From the NCBI RefSeq assembly GCF_000482385.1, contig NZ_AXVD01000010.1, positions 124,001 to 188,000 on the forward strand: DNA of 64,000 bases, written 5' to 3'. Positions within the stretch are counted from its first letter, which is position 1, and each line of letters opens with the position of its first letter. Made by a program: the position numbers and the translations under genes. This stretch comes from Nocardia sp. CNY236. GTDB lineage: Bacteria; Actinomycetota; Actinomycetes; Mycobacteriales; Mycobacteriaceae. This document shows, piece by piece, positions 49,998-59,685 of the stretch. The notes beneath the pieces were generated by a model. The model saw only the letters and a list, made by a program, of their open reading frames with translations. It searched no databases and was not told where the DNA came from.

Positions 49998-51002
49998 GCC
50001 CGTGAAGACGTTGCGGCGTTTGGTGAGCAGTTTGTACAGCGTGTGCTGGATCGTTTCGCGCACCTGATCGGTGACCTCGAACATGGTCATCGGGTCGTCG
50101 GCCGCCTCCGGCTCGTAGGCATCGGTCGGGATGGGGGCACCGAATTCGATGTACCACTTCGACGGCAATGGCACCGCGCCCAATGCGCCCAGGTGGGGGA
50201 ACAGTGGCGTCACCGGGAAATACGGCAAACCCAGCAGCCGGGCCAGCGGCTTGAGATCGGCCAGCTTGGGATAGATCTCCTCCGAACCGACAATGGAGCA
50301 GGGGATGATCGGTACCCCGGTGCGCACGGCGGCGGCGACGAAACCGCCGCGCCCGAAGCGCTGTAGTTTGTATCGGTCGGCGTACTGCTTGCCGACGCCC
50401 TTGAATCCCTCCGGGAATACCCCGGCCAGTTCGCCGCTGCGCAGCAGGCGCTCGGCGTCTTCCCGGCATGCCAACGTATGCCCGGCTCGGCGTGCGGCAG
50501 CGCCGAGTACCGGCATCTCGAAGACCAGGTCGGCAGCAAGCAGGCGCAACACCCGTTGTTTGGGGTGGCGATCGTGCACAGCCAATTGCAGCATCAGACC
50601 GTCTATGGGCACCGTGCCTGCGTGGTTGGCCACGATCAGCGCTCCGCCTGCCTCCGGGATGTTCTCCATCCTGCTGACCTCGACCCGAAACCACAGGTTC
50701 GACAGTGGGCGCAACGCCGGTAGGACGACCGATGTGAGCAGGTGCTCGTCGAAGCCGAACTCATCGACCTGATAGTCGCCGCTGAGCCTACGCCGCGCGA
50801 AATCGGCAGTCTTGGTAATGCTCTTGCCGAGTGTGCCGCGTACCAGGCCCGACAGCGACTGCGCGGCGGGGGGCGTGACCGCTGCGCGATGTTCCACCAG
50901 CGATGTCACCGGCCTCGGAGCGGACAAACGTTGCGGGATGGACCGTCGACGCGCGTCGGCCTGCGGGTCATGGAGTTGGATGACCTTCGCTACGTCATTC
51001 AT
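49995..51002 (-). CDS. Lysophospholipid acyltransferase (PlsC-like)
   Basis: 335 aa. The HX4D acyltransferase motif is LIVANHAGTVPIDGLML near residue 125, with FPEGFKGVGKQ (motif III) near 195, and PIIPCSIVGSEE (motif IV) near 235. The N-terminal 60 residues are charged and lack a signal. It probably acylates a glycerophospholipid or a PIM-type mannolipid in the envelope. ATG 51002 overlaps the SDR stop by 4 nt. Confidence 0.88.
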   Translation of the reverse strand: MNDVAKVIQLHDPQADARRRSIPQRLSAPRPVTSLVEHRAAVTPPAAQSLSGLVRGTLGKSITKTADFARRRLSGDYQVDEFGFDEHLLTSVVLPALRPLSNLWFRVEVSRMENIPEAGGALIVANHAGTVPIDGLMLQLAVHDRHPKQRVLRLLAADLVFEMPVLGAAARRAGHTLACREDAERLLRSGELAGVFPEGFKGVGKQYADRYKLQRFGRGGFVAAAVRTGVPIIPCSIVGSEEIYPKLADLKPLARLLGLPYFPVTPLFPHLGALGAVPLPSKWYIEFGAPIPTDAYEPEAADDPMTMFEVTDQVRETIQHTLYKLLTKRRNVFTG

Positions 51003-52102
51003 TGATATGCTCCCGTACCGGCCCCGATCAGGCCGAGCAGTTTGTGTTCTGCGGCGTCGATCCACGCCGGATCGACCACGGGCCGCAACGCTGCGCCCCC
51101 GATGAAGTCATCGAATGCCTGCACCGTCGTCCAACGCGGCGCGAACCGGAGTACGGTTCGCATGCGCGTGGTGTCCAGGCCACACCCGAAATAGAAGTAT
51201 TCGAGCTGTTCGGCGGAGAACTCACGCATCACCGGGCCCATGAGCAGACGGCCCGCCGTGCGGAACACCGTGAACGGCACCGGCAATTCGATTCGGCCCG
51301 CCCGCCGAATCGCCTGGGACAAGGCCAGCGCGCCGTCACCTGCGATGTTGTAGGCGCCACTGGCTGCCGTCCGCGCCGCCGAAGTGAGCGCTGCTACTGC
51401 GTCCTCTTCGTGCAGCAGCTGCATACGCGCGTCCCGACCGAATACGGTGGGCGTTACCGGTGAACCCAGATATTGCACGCCGCGCGCGGCCAGCCGAGGA
51501 CCGACGATCGGGGCAAATCGCAGAATTGACGTGGCGATATCTGGGCGCCTGCGAGCCAAGCCGCGAACGTAGCCCTCGATTTCGACCATATCGCGGGCAA
51601 ACCCACCCTGCGGAGGGGTACGCGCACTCATTTCTTCGCTGAATTTTGCCGGATCTTTCGCACTGCACCCGTATACCGCCGACGAGGACCGCAGTACGAC
51701 CCGGCGCACCGATGGCGCCTTCTGACACACCGCGAACAGTTGCATCGCGCCGAGCACATTGTGGTCTTTCATCACCGCGCGGCCGCCGCCCATCGGTGGG
51801 CGCGACAGCACTGCGGCATGCACCACAGTGTCCACTCCGCTACCGTCGATGACCTTACGGATCAATGGGTTTCGAATATCCGCGCGGATGAACTCCGCGC
51901 GGCCCAGTCGCCGCTGCGAATCTCGTCCAGGTGTCATCGTGTCGACCGCCAGAATGCGCTCGATACCGGGATCCTGGGCAAGTCGGGCGACGACCATACC
52001 ACCGAAGTACCGGCTGGCTCCGGTGACCAGCACGACCCTCGGTGTATGCCCTTCGCGACCCTCAGAACCCACCGGCACTCGCTTCCCATTGCCAGGCGCC
52101 AC
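50999..52102 (-). CDS. NAD-dependent epimerase/dehydratase (extended SDR)
   Basis: 367 aa with a Rossmann start VVLVTGASRYFGGMVVARL, ADIRNPLIRKVI near 70, and a serine triad region VVLRSSSAVYGCSAKDP near 140; the catalytic Tyr-Lys pair is not classical YxxxK here. It resembles actinobacterial GalE2-type proteins next to the acyltransferase (Rv0501/Rv0502). Its substrate is uncertain. It follows bS22 on the same strand after a terminator. Confidence 0.83.
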   Translation of the reverse strand: MAPGNGKRVPVGSEGREGHTPRVVLVTGASRYFGGMVVARLAQDPGIERILAVDTMTPGRDSQRRLGRAEFIRADIRNPLIRKVIDGSGVDTVVHAAVLSRPPMGGGRAVMKDHNVLGAMQLFAVCQKAPSVRRVVLRSSSAVYGCSAKDPAKFSEEMSARTPPQGGFARDMVEIEGYVRGLARRRPDIATSILRFAPIVGPRLAARGVQYLGSPVTPTVFGRDARMQLLHEEDAVAALTSAARTAASGAYNIAGDGALALSQAIRRAGRIELPVPFTVFRTAGRLLMGPVMREFSAEQLEYFYFGCGLDTTRMRTVLRFAPRWTTVQAFDDFIGGAALRPVVDPAWIDAAEHKLLGLIGAGTGAYQ

Positions 52103-52225
52103 AGTGATTATTCCCAGTCCCTAGCGTAGCCGCTCGGTACCCGATCACTCAGAATATTAACCAGGATCTAACGATGACTTCAGTCACGCGATACGGATGG
52201 CGATTTCAAAATTGAAAGTTTCAAA

Positions 52226-52256
52226 CGAAAAAACCCGTCACAAATTGGTGACGGGT
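52226..52256 (-). terminator. Strong intrinsic terminator after bS22
   Basis: 9-bp perfect stem ACCCGTCAC/GTGACGGGT (52233-52241 with 52248-52256), 6-nt loop, followed by six T on the minus strand. A textbook intrinsic terminator. Confidence 0.92.
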
Positions 52257-52281
52257 CTTGTCGGCTATCGCACAGCGAGTC

Positions 52282-52383
52282 TTACTTGCCGAGTTTGCGA
52301 CGCTGGACACGCGTGCGGCGAAGCAGCTTACGGTGCTTCTTCTTCGACATACGCTTGCGGCGCTTCTTGATCACTGAACCCAT
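52282..52383 (-). CDS. 30S ribosomal protein bS22
   Basis: 33-aa highly basic protein, [21 protein letters not shown] then [12 protein letters not shown], the actinobacterial small-subunit protein bS22 (AURKAIP1/COX24 domain family) that sits near the decoding region. The ATG has GAGGAC about 9 nt upstream. A strong terminator is just downstream. The gene is too short for most gene finders. Confidence 0.95.
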
Positions 52384-52607
52384 CGGGTTGTCCTCGCGTT
52401 CTTTCTACTCGGCGCGCACGCTCCCCGTGCGCGATTGCCGGACGTCCGCCGAGGATCCCAACCGACCCGGCTGGGTTTGCTCGGCAAGGCTCACGCCCCG
52501 TGTTCACGCCGCCGGACAGCTCGAGGCAACTCAGAGCATTGGCACCGACGGGCGAGCACGAACCGAGGAGAATGGTACCGGCTCGCCCCGGTGGTTCCGA
52601 AACCGCC

Positions 52608-52910
52608 TCATCCAGCGTCGAAATAGGATGTTTCGAGGTAGTCGTGCACAGCCTTGGCGTGCACCCGAAACGAGCGGCCGACCCGCACAGCAGGCAACTC
52701 GCCCGAATGCACCAGCCGATAAACCGTCATCTTGGATACCCGCATCAGAGTCGCCACTTCGGCAACCGTGAGGAATTGCGTACCGCTGCCGAGCACGGAC
52801 TGCCCGGGCGAACCGACCTCGCGCTGCACACGGGAACTGCCCCGGCCGCCTGCAGAGCCAGAGCCGCCGGACGTTCCAGAATCCGCAGACATCTTGTTCG
52901 AAGACACCAT
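52608..52910 (-). CDS. Excisionase/MerR-type HTH DNA-binding protein
   Basis: 100-aa protein. A low-complexity Ser/Gly-rich N-terminus precedes the HTH FLTVAEVATLMRVSKMTVYRLVHSGELPAVRVGRSFRVHA at about residues 48-86, read here as two parts. It is the counterpart of Rv0500A next to bS22 and proC. ATG 52910 has GGAGG 11-12 nt before it; ATG 52892 is an alternative. It may regulate proC or unlinked targets. Confidence 0.85.
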   Translation of the reverse strand: MVSSNKMSADSGTSGGSGSAGGRGSSRVQREVGSPGQSVLGSGTQFLTVAEVATLMRVSKMTVYRLVHSGELPAVRVGRSFRVHAKAVHDYLETSYFDAG

Positions 52911-53056
52911 CGCACCATCGACCTCCGGCACGTCCGCGCCACCGGCTTCCCCACCGGCGGAACAGACACGCACGTGCTCCTTGAAGCTTAGCGGGACCAG
53001 TGGTGTTACTGCGACGGGAGTGAGAAATCAGGCTCGGCCAATCGGAAACGAAACGG

Positions 53057-53875
53057 TCACTCCACCGACGAGCCCTGTTCAGCCGAGCGCCGCTTGGCCG
53101 CGTGCATTCCTTCCAGGAACATCGAACGCAGTCCACCGCGCTCCAGCTCACGCATCGCAGCCGCGGTCGTGCCTGCAGGCGAGGTGACCGCGACACGAAG
53201 TTCCGCGGCCGTCTGGTCCGAACTGTCCAGCAGCGCGGCAGAGCCGATCATGGTCTGCACCACGAGTTCGGTAGCGACGTCCCGGGCGAGACCGAGGCCG
53301 ACGCCTGCCTCCACCATGGCCTCGACGACCAGGAAGAAATAGGCGGGCCCGGACCCGGATACCGCTGTGACCGCATCCATCTGGTTCTCCGCAACGGTGA
53401 CCACCTTGCCGACTGCGGCAAGCACGTCGGTCACCAGGTCCAGATGTTCTGCCCGCGCGTAACGGCCCGGCGCGATCACGCTCATACCTTGCCCCACCAG
53501 CATTGGCGTATTCGGCATCACGCGCACGACAGGAAATCCCGCAGGCAACTTGCCCTCCAGTCGAGCTGTCGTCGTCCCGGCCGCCAGCGAGACGAGTATC
53601 TGGTCGCGGTCGCCACTGAGTTCGGCCTTGCTCAGCGCAGTCAACACACTGTCCACATCGCGCGGCTTCACCGCGACCACCAGCAGATCGGCACCGACCA
53701 CTCCATCGGCCACGTCGTCGGTGACCCGAATACCGAAACGACCGGCGATCACATCGGCACGTTCTCGATGGGTCTCCACGACGACCAAGTCTTTGGTCAT
53801 CCGTCCGGACTCCAGCAACCCGGCGGTCAACGCCTCCCCGATTCGCCCACCACCGATTACCGCAATTCTCGTCAT
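53057..53875 (-). CDS. proC: Pyrroline-5-carboxylate reductase
   Basis: Last enzyme of proline synthesis, 272 aa. It has the N-terminal NAD(P) motif IAVIGGGRIGEALTAGL, VVAVKPRDV near residue 70, VVRVMPNTPMLVGQGM near 120, and the conserved SGSGPAYFFLVVEAM. ATG 53875 starts MTRIAVIGGG. The HTH and bS22 genes follow. Confidence 0.96.
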   Translation of the reverse strand: MTRIAVIGGGRIGEALTAGLLESGRMTKDLVVVETHRERADVIAGRFGIRVTDDVADGVVGADLLVVAVKPRDVDSVLTALSKAELSGDRDQILVSLAAGTTTARLEGKLPAGFPVVRVMPNTPMLVGQGMSVIAPGRYARAEHLDLVTDVLAAVGKVVTVAENQMDAVTAVSGSGPAYFFLVVEAMVEAGVGLGLARDVATELVVQTMIGSAALLDSSDQTAAELRVAVTSPAGTTAAAMRELERGGLRSMFLEGMHAAKRRSAEQGSSVE

Positions 53876-53901
53876 GGGCCTCAAGGCTAGACGGGACGTG
53901 A

Positions 53902-54795
53902 TCACTCCCAACGTTGGGGAACGAAGGCCAATTGCCGACTCTGCGCGACGACCGCCCCGGTGGAATCGATCACCGTCTGATCCTCGTCGAAGATTCGCTC
54001 GCCCACCTCGTGCGCCGAGGCGATGATGCGTAGCCAACCCGGCGCCGGCCGACGCCGCAGATATGTCGTCAGCTGCACGGTGGGCGCCCACCCCACACGA
54101 CCGAGGTTCATCGGTACCGGCGGGCTCATGTCGGCGCTCATCATCGCAAAGAACATGGCGACATCGGGGTCCTGCGCGTCGGCCGCGCGTGGACGTATCC
54201 ACATCCGCAGGCGGGGTTCACCGGTCTCGCCACGCGCGAAGCGAGCCCATTCACTGTCGAGATAGGCCTCGGCGCCCTGACCCACGTGCACCACCTCACC
54301 CATCGGGGTGCCCGGTTCATAGCTGAATGCATCCTCGGATGGCTGCACCGGCATGTCGACGTCGTGCGAAATATGAATCGGATCGGCATCGTCGAGCCGG
54401 CCGAAGGTGAGAGCGGTGCGAACCATGACCCTCCCGCCCTGGACGAGGTCGACATCGGCGAGACAGATCTGGCGACCCCTCTTGCGCACGCGCACCTCGT
54501 ATTCGACCTCACCAGGATCCGGAGCACCGAGGAAGTCCGAACTCGCGGCGATCGGAGCCATACCGGTCGGGGCGGCTTCAGAGGACCGCAGCCAGTTCGT
54601 CGCCGCCGCCGCGCTTGCCGCGACCATCGTGCCGCCGTGCAGCTTGGTGCCAATGGTCCAGATTCCGTCGATGGTGCCCAGGTAGCGGCCGGAATCCGGA
54701 GCGGACGCCGGCAACGGAGTCAGCGCACACACCCGACTGAAAGGCGCGTCATTCGCGGCCACTGTGCCGATATCGGCTGTCAGTTCCGTCGTCAT
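53902..54795 (-). CDS. Thioesterase-like (TesB-type, double hot-dog) protein
   Basis: 297 aa, two hot-dog halves: the first with WTIGTKLHGGTMVAASAAAA near residue 45 and SSDFLGAPDPGEVEYEVRV near 85, the second with MSPPVPMNLGRVGWAPTVQLTTY and LRIIASAHEVGERIFDED. It resembles the acyl-CoA thioesterase family protein next to proC in mycobacteria (Rv0499). ATG 54795 has AGGAG about 6 nt upstream. Confidence 0.83.
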   Translation of the reverse strand: MTTELTADIGTVAANDAPFSRVCALTPLPASAPDSGRYLGTIDGIWTIGTKLHGGTMVAASAAAATNWLRSSEAAPTGMAPIAASSDFLGAPDPGEVEYEVRVRKRGRQICLADVDLVQGGRVMVRTALTFGRLDDADPIHISHDVDMPVQPSEDAFSYEPGTPMGEVVHVGQGAEAYLDSEWARFARGETGEPRLRMWIRPRAADAQDPDVAMFFAMMSADMSPPVPMNLGRVGWAPTVQLTTYLRRRPAPGWLRIIASAHEVGERIFDEDQTVIDSTGAVVAQSRQLAFVPQRWE

Positions 54796-54958
54796 CCTTA
54801 CTCCTGATCCTCTACGGGCACGTTGCGATGACATCGCTGCGCCACGTGTCGCCTGCCGCAACGAGCTGTTCGTACAGCGTAGAACCAGGGGGGATGCGCG
54901 CTGAATTTCCCGGTGGTGGAAATGCGACAGTCATCACAGCGGGGTGATCGCCCGCATG

Positions 54959-55936
54959 CTATTGCGTGATCACGGGCGTACGGGCCGAGGACGTATCCAA
55001 GTGCTTGCGCGCGAAGACCAGTGTACGCTTCAACATCGCCGCGCGCTCCTGGGTCGTGCGTGCATTCTGTGTATTGATCTCCGCAACCGCCTGACCGGAA
55101 AAGCCACTACGGACCAAACTCGCGCACACGTCTGCGCATGGCTGGGTGCCCTCGCCCGGAACGAGATGTTCATCGTGCGCGGCGCCGCGGCCGTCGGCCA
55201 AGTGCAGGTGGACCAGACCGGAACCCATACGAGACGCCATCGCCAGCGGGTCGGTGCCCGCAGTCGCGGTATGCGACAGATCGAGGGTGTAGTGGCGGAA
55301 ACCGGTGAGTGTCGGATCGTAAGAGGGTGAGAAGGCAGTGAGCGCAGGACCCGGGCCGCGTCGTGCCAGACGTTTGACCGCGCCGTCGCCTCGGCCGAAC
55401 AGCGTGTCCGCCCGCATGGGGAACATGTTCTCCACCGCGACGATCACTGGACTGGACTCCTCGAGCTCGACCACCTGGTCGGAGAACCCGGCCGCGTACT
55501 GGCGCTGCCACCGAAACGGTGGGTGGACGACCACTGTATGTGCACCGACCGCCTCCGCAGTGCGCACGCTGCGCGCGAGCTTGGCGATCGGATCCGAGCC
55601 CCACACACGCTGGGAGATCAGTAGGCACGGTGCGTGCACCGCGAGCACCGGGACATCATAGGTACGCGAGTACCCCTGCACGGTCGCGATGCTCTGACTC
55701 GCCGGTTCGGCCCAGACCATCAACTCGATACCGTCATAGCCGAGTTCAGCCGCGTAGCGGAACGCTGCCTCGGTGTTCTGCGGATACACCGACGCGGTCG
55801 ACAGACCGACGGCAATGGGTTTGTGCCGAGGTGTACCACCTGTCCGACCTGCAGAGACGGCTGCCGAGGGCACGGCCGGATCGGACTCATGCCGCACTTC
55901 GGTCCGACCAGCTCGTTCGATATCTCCCACGATCAC
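54959..55936 (-). CDS. Sugar phosphate isomerase/epimerase (TIM barrel)
   Basis: 325 aa, AP-endonuclease 2-like TIM barrel: VGLSTASVYPQNTEAAFRYAA, then GYDGIELMVWAEPASQ, VLAVHAPCLLISQRVWG, VVVHPPFRWQRQYA and LVHLHLADGRGAAHDEHLVPG, the last with metal-binding His residues. Counterpart of Rv0498. Substrate unknown. GTG 55936 or GTG 55930 are possible starts, the latter with AGGGAG 5 nt upstream. Confidence 0.82.
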   Translation of the reverse strand: MIVGDIERAGRTEVRHESDPAVPSAAVSAGRTGGTPRHKPIAVGLSTASVYPQNTEAAFRYAAELGYDGIELMVWAEPASQSIATVQGYSRTYDVPVLAVHAPCLLISQRVWGSDPIAKLARSVRTAEAVGAHTVVVHPPFRWQRQYAAGFSDQVVELEESSPVIVAVENMFPMRADTLFGRGDGAVKRLARRGPGPALTAFSPSYDPTLTGFRHYTLDLSHTATAGTDPLAMASRMGSGLVHLHLADGRGAAHDEHLVPGEGTQPCADVCASLVRSGFSGQAVAEINTQNARTTQERAAMLKRTLVFARKHLDTSSARTPVITQ

Positions 55937-55943
55937 TCCCTAC

Positions 55944-57698
55944 TCAGTTCGTGCTGAGCAGAAAGGCCAGCGGCCCCAGCGTCACGAAAGTGCCCACGAC
56001 GACCGCGATCACGGTGCTCAGTATGTCGTCGGTGCGCCGCAGAACTCGCACCAGACCCACCATGCCGAGAATCACGATCATTGCCAGCACCAGCGCCATC
56101 CAGGGAAGCACTTCCCACATACGCTCGAAACCTTTGAACAACACTATTCCCGCGACGGCCGCACCAGCGCTCTGACCTCCCAGGATCATCCATTGGCGCC
56201 GGTTGCCAGCGGATGGCGCGGCTCGCAGTGTCGTCTTTTTGCCCTGCGTCCTGGTCTTGTTCGGTGCCCGCGTCTCGCTTTGTGTCCCCGCCTTGCCCCG
56301 AATCCTCGCCTTGCCCGGAATCCCCGCCTTGCCCGGAATCCCCGCCTTGCCTCGGATCCCGGTCTTACCCCGAATCCCGGCCTTGCCCCGAATCCCCTTG
56401 CCCCGTATCCCGGTCTCCCTGTGCGGTCTGGACTCCTGATGCACCGAACGCATCGGACGCGACACCGAGTCCGGAGAGCGACGCTCGATACCGGTATCGC
56501 TGTCCTTCTCGGCCACGTCGATCGGTTGGTAGACGTCTGTGACACCCTCGGATGCCGCGACCTCGGAACGTCCCATGTCCGCGGAACTCCCGGCGTCCGT
56601 GCTCCCGTGCCGATCCATGTCGTCCTGCTCGGCGCGCTCGACACTGCCACGCAACAGATCGCCGGCGACCGTCTGGCCGGAGACGAGCTGCTGATCCTGA
56701 CTGGCCAACGACCACGCCGCGGTCGGCATATCGGCGGATTCACGCGCAGTGTCCCGCGGAGCCGGCATCCGATGCCGTCGCGCGGACCATGGAGGCAGAC
56801 CGTCCCCGCCCATACCACTGCGCCTGGACGGTCTGCGACGAACCTCCGGCTGAGCAGCAGCGGAGACCGGTGATCTCGGGTCGGGCTCGGATGGCGCAGA
56901 GTCGGGCAGCGGGTGCGAAACGGAGTCGGAATCGGCGGGCGGCGTCAACCATGCCGCAGTGGGCGGGCCCAGATCCGTTACCGAATCCGCTGTTTCCGGT
57001 GCTTCTGCCGCCTCCCGTGCTTCTGCCGCCTCCGCCGCTCGGCGGCGTGCGGCACGGCCACCGCGGACTCCGTAATGTTCGGCGAGCCCGTGTAATCGAC
57101 CTCGCTCCGGCCCTGCGGAACCGGGCTCCTCTGTGTCCACCCGGCCGTCGCTCGAATCGGCGCTCGCGAAATCTGCCACAGCACTGTGGTCGGATGGTTT
57201 GCTCTCGTCCCCTACCGCGACGACTTCTTCCTCCGGCCGCCTACGTCGACGTCTACGCCCGGACCGAGCGGGCGGCGCGTCGCTGGGCGACGCGTCCGTT
57301 GCGACCGGGCCAGGGAACGACGCATCGGCCATCGAAGTATCCGCAGCCAGCGATTCGGGCGCGGCGGCTGGCCCAGGGGTGGGCAGCTCCCAACTCCGGA
57401 CGGCCGAGTTCGACGACGTGGATGCCATACCGGGTGTCGACGCGACAGACACCGGCTCCACGGCCGGTGCGTCGGCCACCGCCGGAGCCTGCGCGGGCTC
57501 GTCTGTCTCGGAGTCGGGCGCGGCATGTGCCGAATGGCTGGCGCCCTCCCGAACGACTGGCAACTCGCCGGTCAGCTCTGCAACCGAGACACTCCGGCCA
57601 TTGCGGCGGCGCCTGCCACCGCCAGAGGGAGTCGCACCCTGCTGGCCATTGCGAGCCAACAGTTCGGCAACCGACAGCTGCTTGGAATCCTCGCTCAT
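55944..57698 (-). CDS. Large disordered membrane protein with a collagen-like segment (Rv0497-like)
   Basis: 584 aa. Residues 1 to about 490 are charged, Ala/Ser/Arg/Pro-rich and likely disordered, with an Arg block GRRRRRRRPEEEVV. A Gly-X-Y run at about 434-469 (GIRGKA and GIPGKA hexapeptides) is collagen-like. Three transmembrane helices close the protein (QSAGAAVAGIVLFKGF, LPWMALVLAMIVILGMVGLV, and STVIAVVVGTFVTLGPLAFLL). It is coupled to the Ppx gene by a 4-nt overlap and to the isomerase downstream. Function unknown; the mycobacterial counterpart is also uncharacterised. Confidence 0.82.
   Translation of the reverse strand: MSEDSKQLSVAELLARNGQQGATPSGGGRRRRNGRSVSVAELTGELPVVREGASHSAHAAPDSETDEPAQAPAVADAPAVEPVSVASTPGMASTSSNSAVRSWELPTPGPAAAPESLAADTSMADASFPGPVATDASPSDAPPARSGRRRRRRRPEEEVVAVGDESKPSDHSAVADFASADSSDGRVDTEEPGSAGPERGRLHGLAEHYGVRGGRAARRRAAEAAEAREAAEAPETADSVTDLGPPTAAWLTPPADSDSVSHPLPDSAPSEPDPRSPVSAAAQPEVRRRPSRRSGMGGDGLPPWSARRHRMPAPRDTARESADMPTAAWSLASQDQQLVSGQTVAGDLLRGSVERAEQDDMDRHGSTDAGSSADMGRSEVAASEGVTDVYQPIDVAEKDSDTGIERRSPDSVSRPMRSVHQESRPHRETGIRGKGIRGKAGIRGKTGIRGKAGIPGKAGIPGKARIRGKAGTQSETRAPNKTRTQGKKTTLRAAPSAGNRRQWMILGGQSAGAAVAGIVLFKGFERMWEVLPWMALVLAMIVILGMVGLVRVLRRTDDILSTVIAVVVGTFVTLGPLAFLLSTN
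56289..56396. repeat. 18-bp tandem repeats encoding a collagen-like run
   Basis: Six units of 18 bp (56289-56306, 56307-56324, 56325-56342, 56343-56360, 56361-56378, 56379-56396) with slight variation. Each encodes GIRGKA, GIRGKT, GIPGKA or RIRGKA. Confidence 0.95.
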
Positions 57699-58726
57699 GA
57701 CGACACTGCTCCGATCGAGCCGGGCAACCGCGTGCTACCGCCGGTCCGCGTGCCGTCTCCGGTCGCCGGTCCCACAGAGCAGGGTGCCTCGGGTCCACCA
57801 TCCATATCGGTATCCAGTTTGCGCAGGATGAGCCCCTCACGCAGCGCCCAAGGGCAAATCTCCAAGGTATCCAGCGACAGCGCCCGCATACTCGCCTCCG
57901 CGACCAATGCTCCAGCCACCAATTGCCGTGACCGATCGGAACTCACGCCTTCCAATTCTGCACGGTCGGAGGCCGTCATCCGCGAGATGAACGCAATCAG
58001 TTGGCGCAGACCCGAACTGGTGAGTGTCCGACGAACCCGAAGCCCCGCCGCCGACGGAGCAGCCCCGGTCAACCGTGCGAGTGACCGAAATGTCTTCGAT
58101 GTGCCGACAGCGAGATCGGGCCTACCCGGCTCGAGCAGCGTCTTCGCTGGAACCACCAGTTCGGCGTCGAGCCAGTCGCGCAGTACGGCGACACGACGCT
58201 TGCCAGGCGGATCCTCACGCAGCCACTCCCTGGTCAGGCGACCCGCGCCCACCTGCAGTGACAGTGCAACGTCGGGTTCTTCGTCACCGCCGTTGCTCAT
58301 TTCCAACGAACCACCGCCGATATCCAGATTCAGGATGCGTCCTGCGCTCCAGCCGTACCACCGGCGTACCGCGAGAAAAGTCAGTCGCGCCTCGTCGACG
58401 CCGGACAGCACGCGCAGATCGACGCCGGTCGCGGCGCGCACCCGGGCGAGAACCTCGTCGGAATTGGCCGCTTCTCGCAGTGCCGAGGTGGCGAAAGGCA
58501 TCAGTTCCACGCAACGCGACGTCTCCGCAATGCTGGCGAACTCGGCGACGGTGTCGATCAACCGCTGGGCACCGACATCGGTGATCCGACCGGCATCATC
58601 GATGTTCTCCGCTAGTCGCAGTGCGGCCTTCGTCGAGCTCATCGGTAGCGGGTGACCACCACGATGCGCATCCACCACAAGCAGGTGGACCGTATTGCTT
58701 CCAACATCGAGTACCCCGAGCCGCAC
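57695..58726 (-). CDS. Ppx/GppA-family phosphatase
   Basis: 343-aa member of the exopolyphosphatase/guanosine pentaphosphate phosphatase family with the ASKHA fold. Motifs are [16 protein letters not shown] at the start, [19 protein letters not shown], and [11 protein letters not shown]. It lacks the C-terminal HD domain, as in Ppx1 (Rv0496). It overlaps the membrane protein gene by 4 nt. Confidence 0.9.
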   Translation of the reverse strand: MRLGVLDVGSNTVHLLVVDAHRGGHPLPMSSTKAALRLAENIDDAGRITDVGAQRLIDTVAEFASIAETSRCVELMPFATSALREAANSDEVLARVRAATGVDLRVLSGVDEARLTFLAVRRWYGWSAGRILNLDIGGGSLEMSNGGDEEPDVALSLQVGAGRLTREWLREDPPGKRRVAVLRDWLDAELVVPAKTLLEPGRPDLAVGTSKTFRSLARLTGAAPSAAGLRVRRTLTSSGLRQLIAFISRMTASDRAELEGVSSDRSRQLVAGALVAEASMRALSLDTLEICPWALREGLILRKLDTDMDGGPEAPCSVGPATGDGTRTGGSTRLPGSIGAVSS

Positions 58727-58791
58727 ATCAACACGGTACTGGGTACGGCGGAACTTCAGCCCAGGCGACCGAACTGTTAGCGTCCTCTACT

Positions 58792-59685
58792 GTGACGGTA
58801 GGCGCATCCACAAGCGGCTCGACCCGGCCGGCACCAGCGGGAAAGATCGCTCCGGCCCCCGAGGTCGATTCCGACTTTCCTCGTGAATGGATCGAATTCA
58901 TCGACCCAGCGAACGATGAGCATCTGATTGTCGCGGATCTCACGTGGCTGTTGTCGAAATGGACGTGCGTATTCGGCACACCGGCCTGTCAAGGCATCTT
59001 GGCCTACCGGCCGAACGACGGATGCTGTACGCATGGTGCGTTCCTCTCCGACGACGACGACCGCAAGCGACTACGCCGAGCTGTGAAAATGCTCACGCCA
59101 CAGGATTGGCAGCTGATGCCCGAGGCCACGAACGCGCAGGGCAAGATCACCAAGAAGGGTTATCTGGAACGCGACGAACTGGACGACGAACCAGCGCTAC
59201 GGACCCGTCGGGTAGACGGCGCGTGCATCTTCCTCAACCGCCCAGGCTTCACCGGCGGTGTCGGTTGCGCGCTGCACACCATGGCCTTGCGCCGCGGAAT
59301 CGAACCACTGGAAGTGAAACCGGACGTGTGCTGGCAACTGCCGATCCGGCGCACGCAGGAGTGGGTGGACCGCCCTGATGGTGTCCAGATCCTGCGCACT
59401 GTGATCGGCGAATACGACCGCCGCGGGTGGGGGCCGGGCGGGGCCGATCTGGATTGGTACTGTTCCGGCTCCCCCGACGCGCACACTGGACAGCGGCCGG
59501 TATGGCGATCGTATGCAGCCGAGCTGACCGAGTTGCTCGGCGCGCCGGCCTACGACGAGCTGGCGCGGCACTGCACGCGCCGGGAAGGACTCGGCCTGAT
59601 CGCCATCCACCCGGCCACCGTGCACGCCGACCGAATGCGCGACCAGACGATCGCACCTGCCGACGGTCAGGATTCCAGTTTGTAA
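58792..59685 (+). CDS. Cysteine-rich conserved protein (DUF3109/YkgJ-like, Rv0495c-type)
   Basis: 297 aa with clustered cysteines: [24 protein letters not shown] (read in parts), [25 protein letters not shown], and [14 protein letters not shown]. The pattern is of YkgJ/DUF3109 Cys-cluster proteins, which may bind a metal or iron-sulfur centre. GTG 58792 starts VTVGASTSG. Its 3' end overlaps convergent regX3 by 19 nt. Function unknown. Confidence 0.83.
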   Translation: MTVGASTSGSTRPAPAGKIAPAPEVDSDFPREWIEFIDPANDEHLIVADLTWLLSKWTCVFGTPACQGILAYRPNDGCCTHGAFLSDDDDRKRLRRAVKMLTPQDWQLMPEATNAQGKITKKGYLERDELDDEPALRTRRVDGACIFLNRPGFTGGVGCALHTMALRRGIEPLEVKPDVCWQLPIRRTQEWVDRPDGVQILRTVIGEYDRRGWGPGGADLDWYCSGSPDAHTGQRPVWRSYAAELTELLGAPAYDELARHCTRREGLGLIAIHPATVHADRMRDQTIAPADGQDSSL

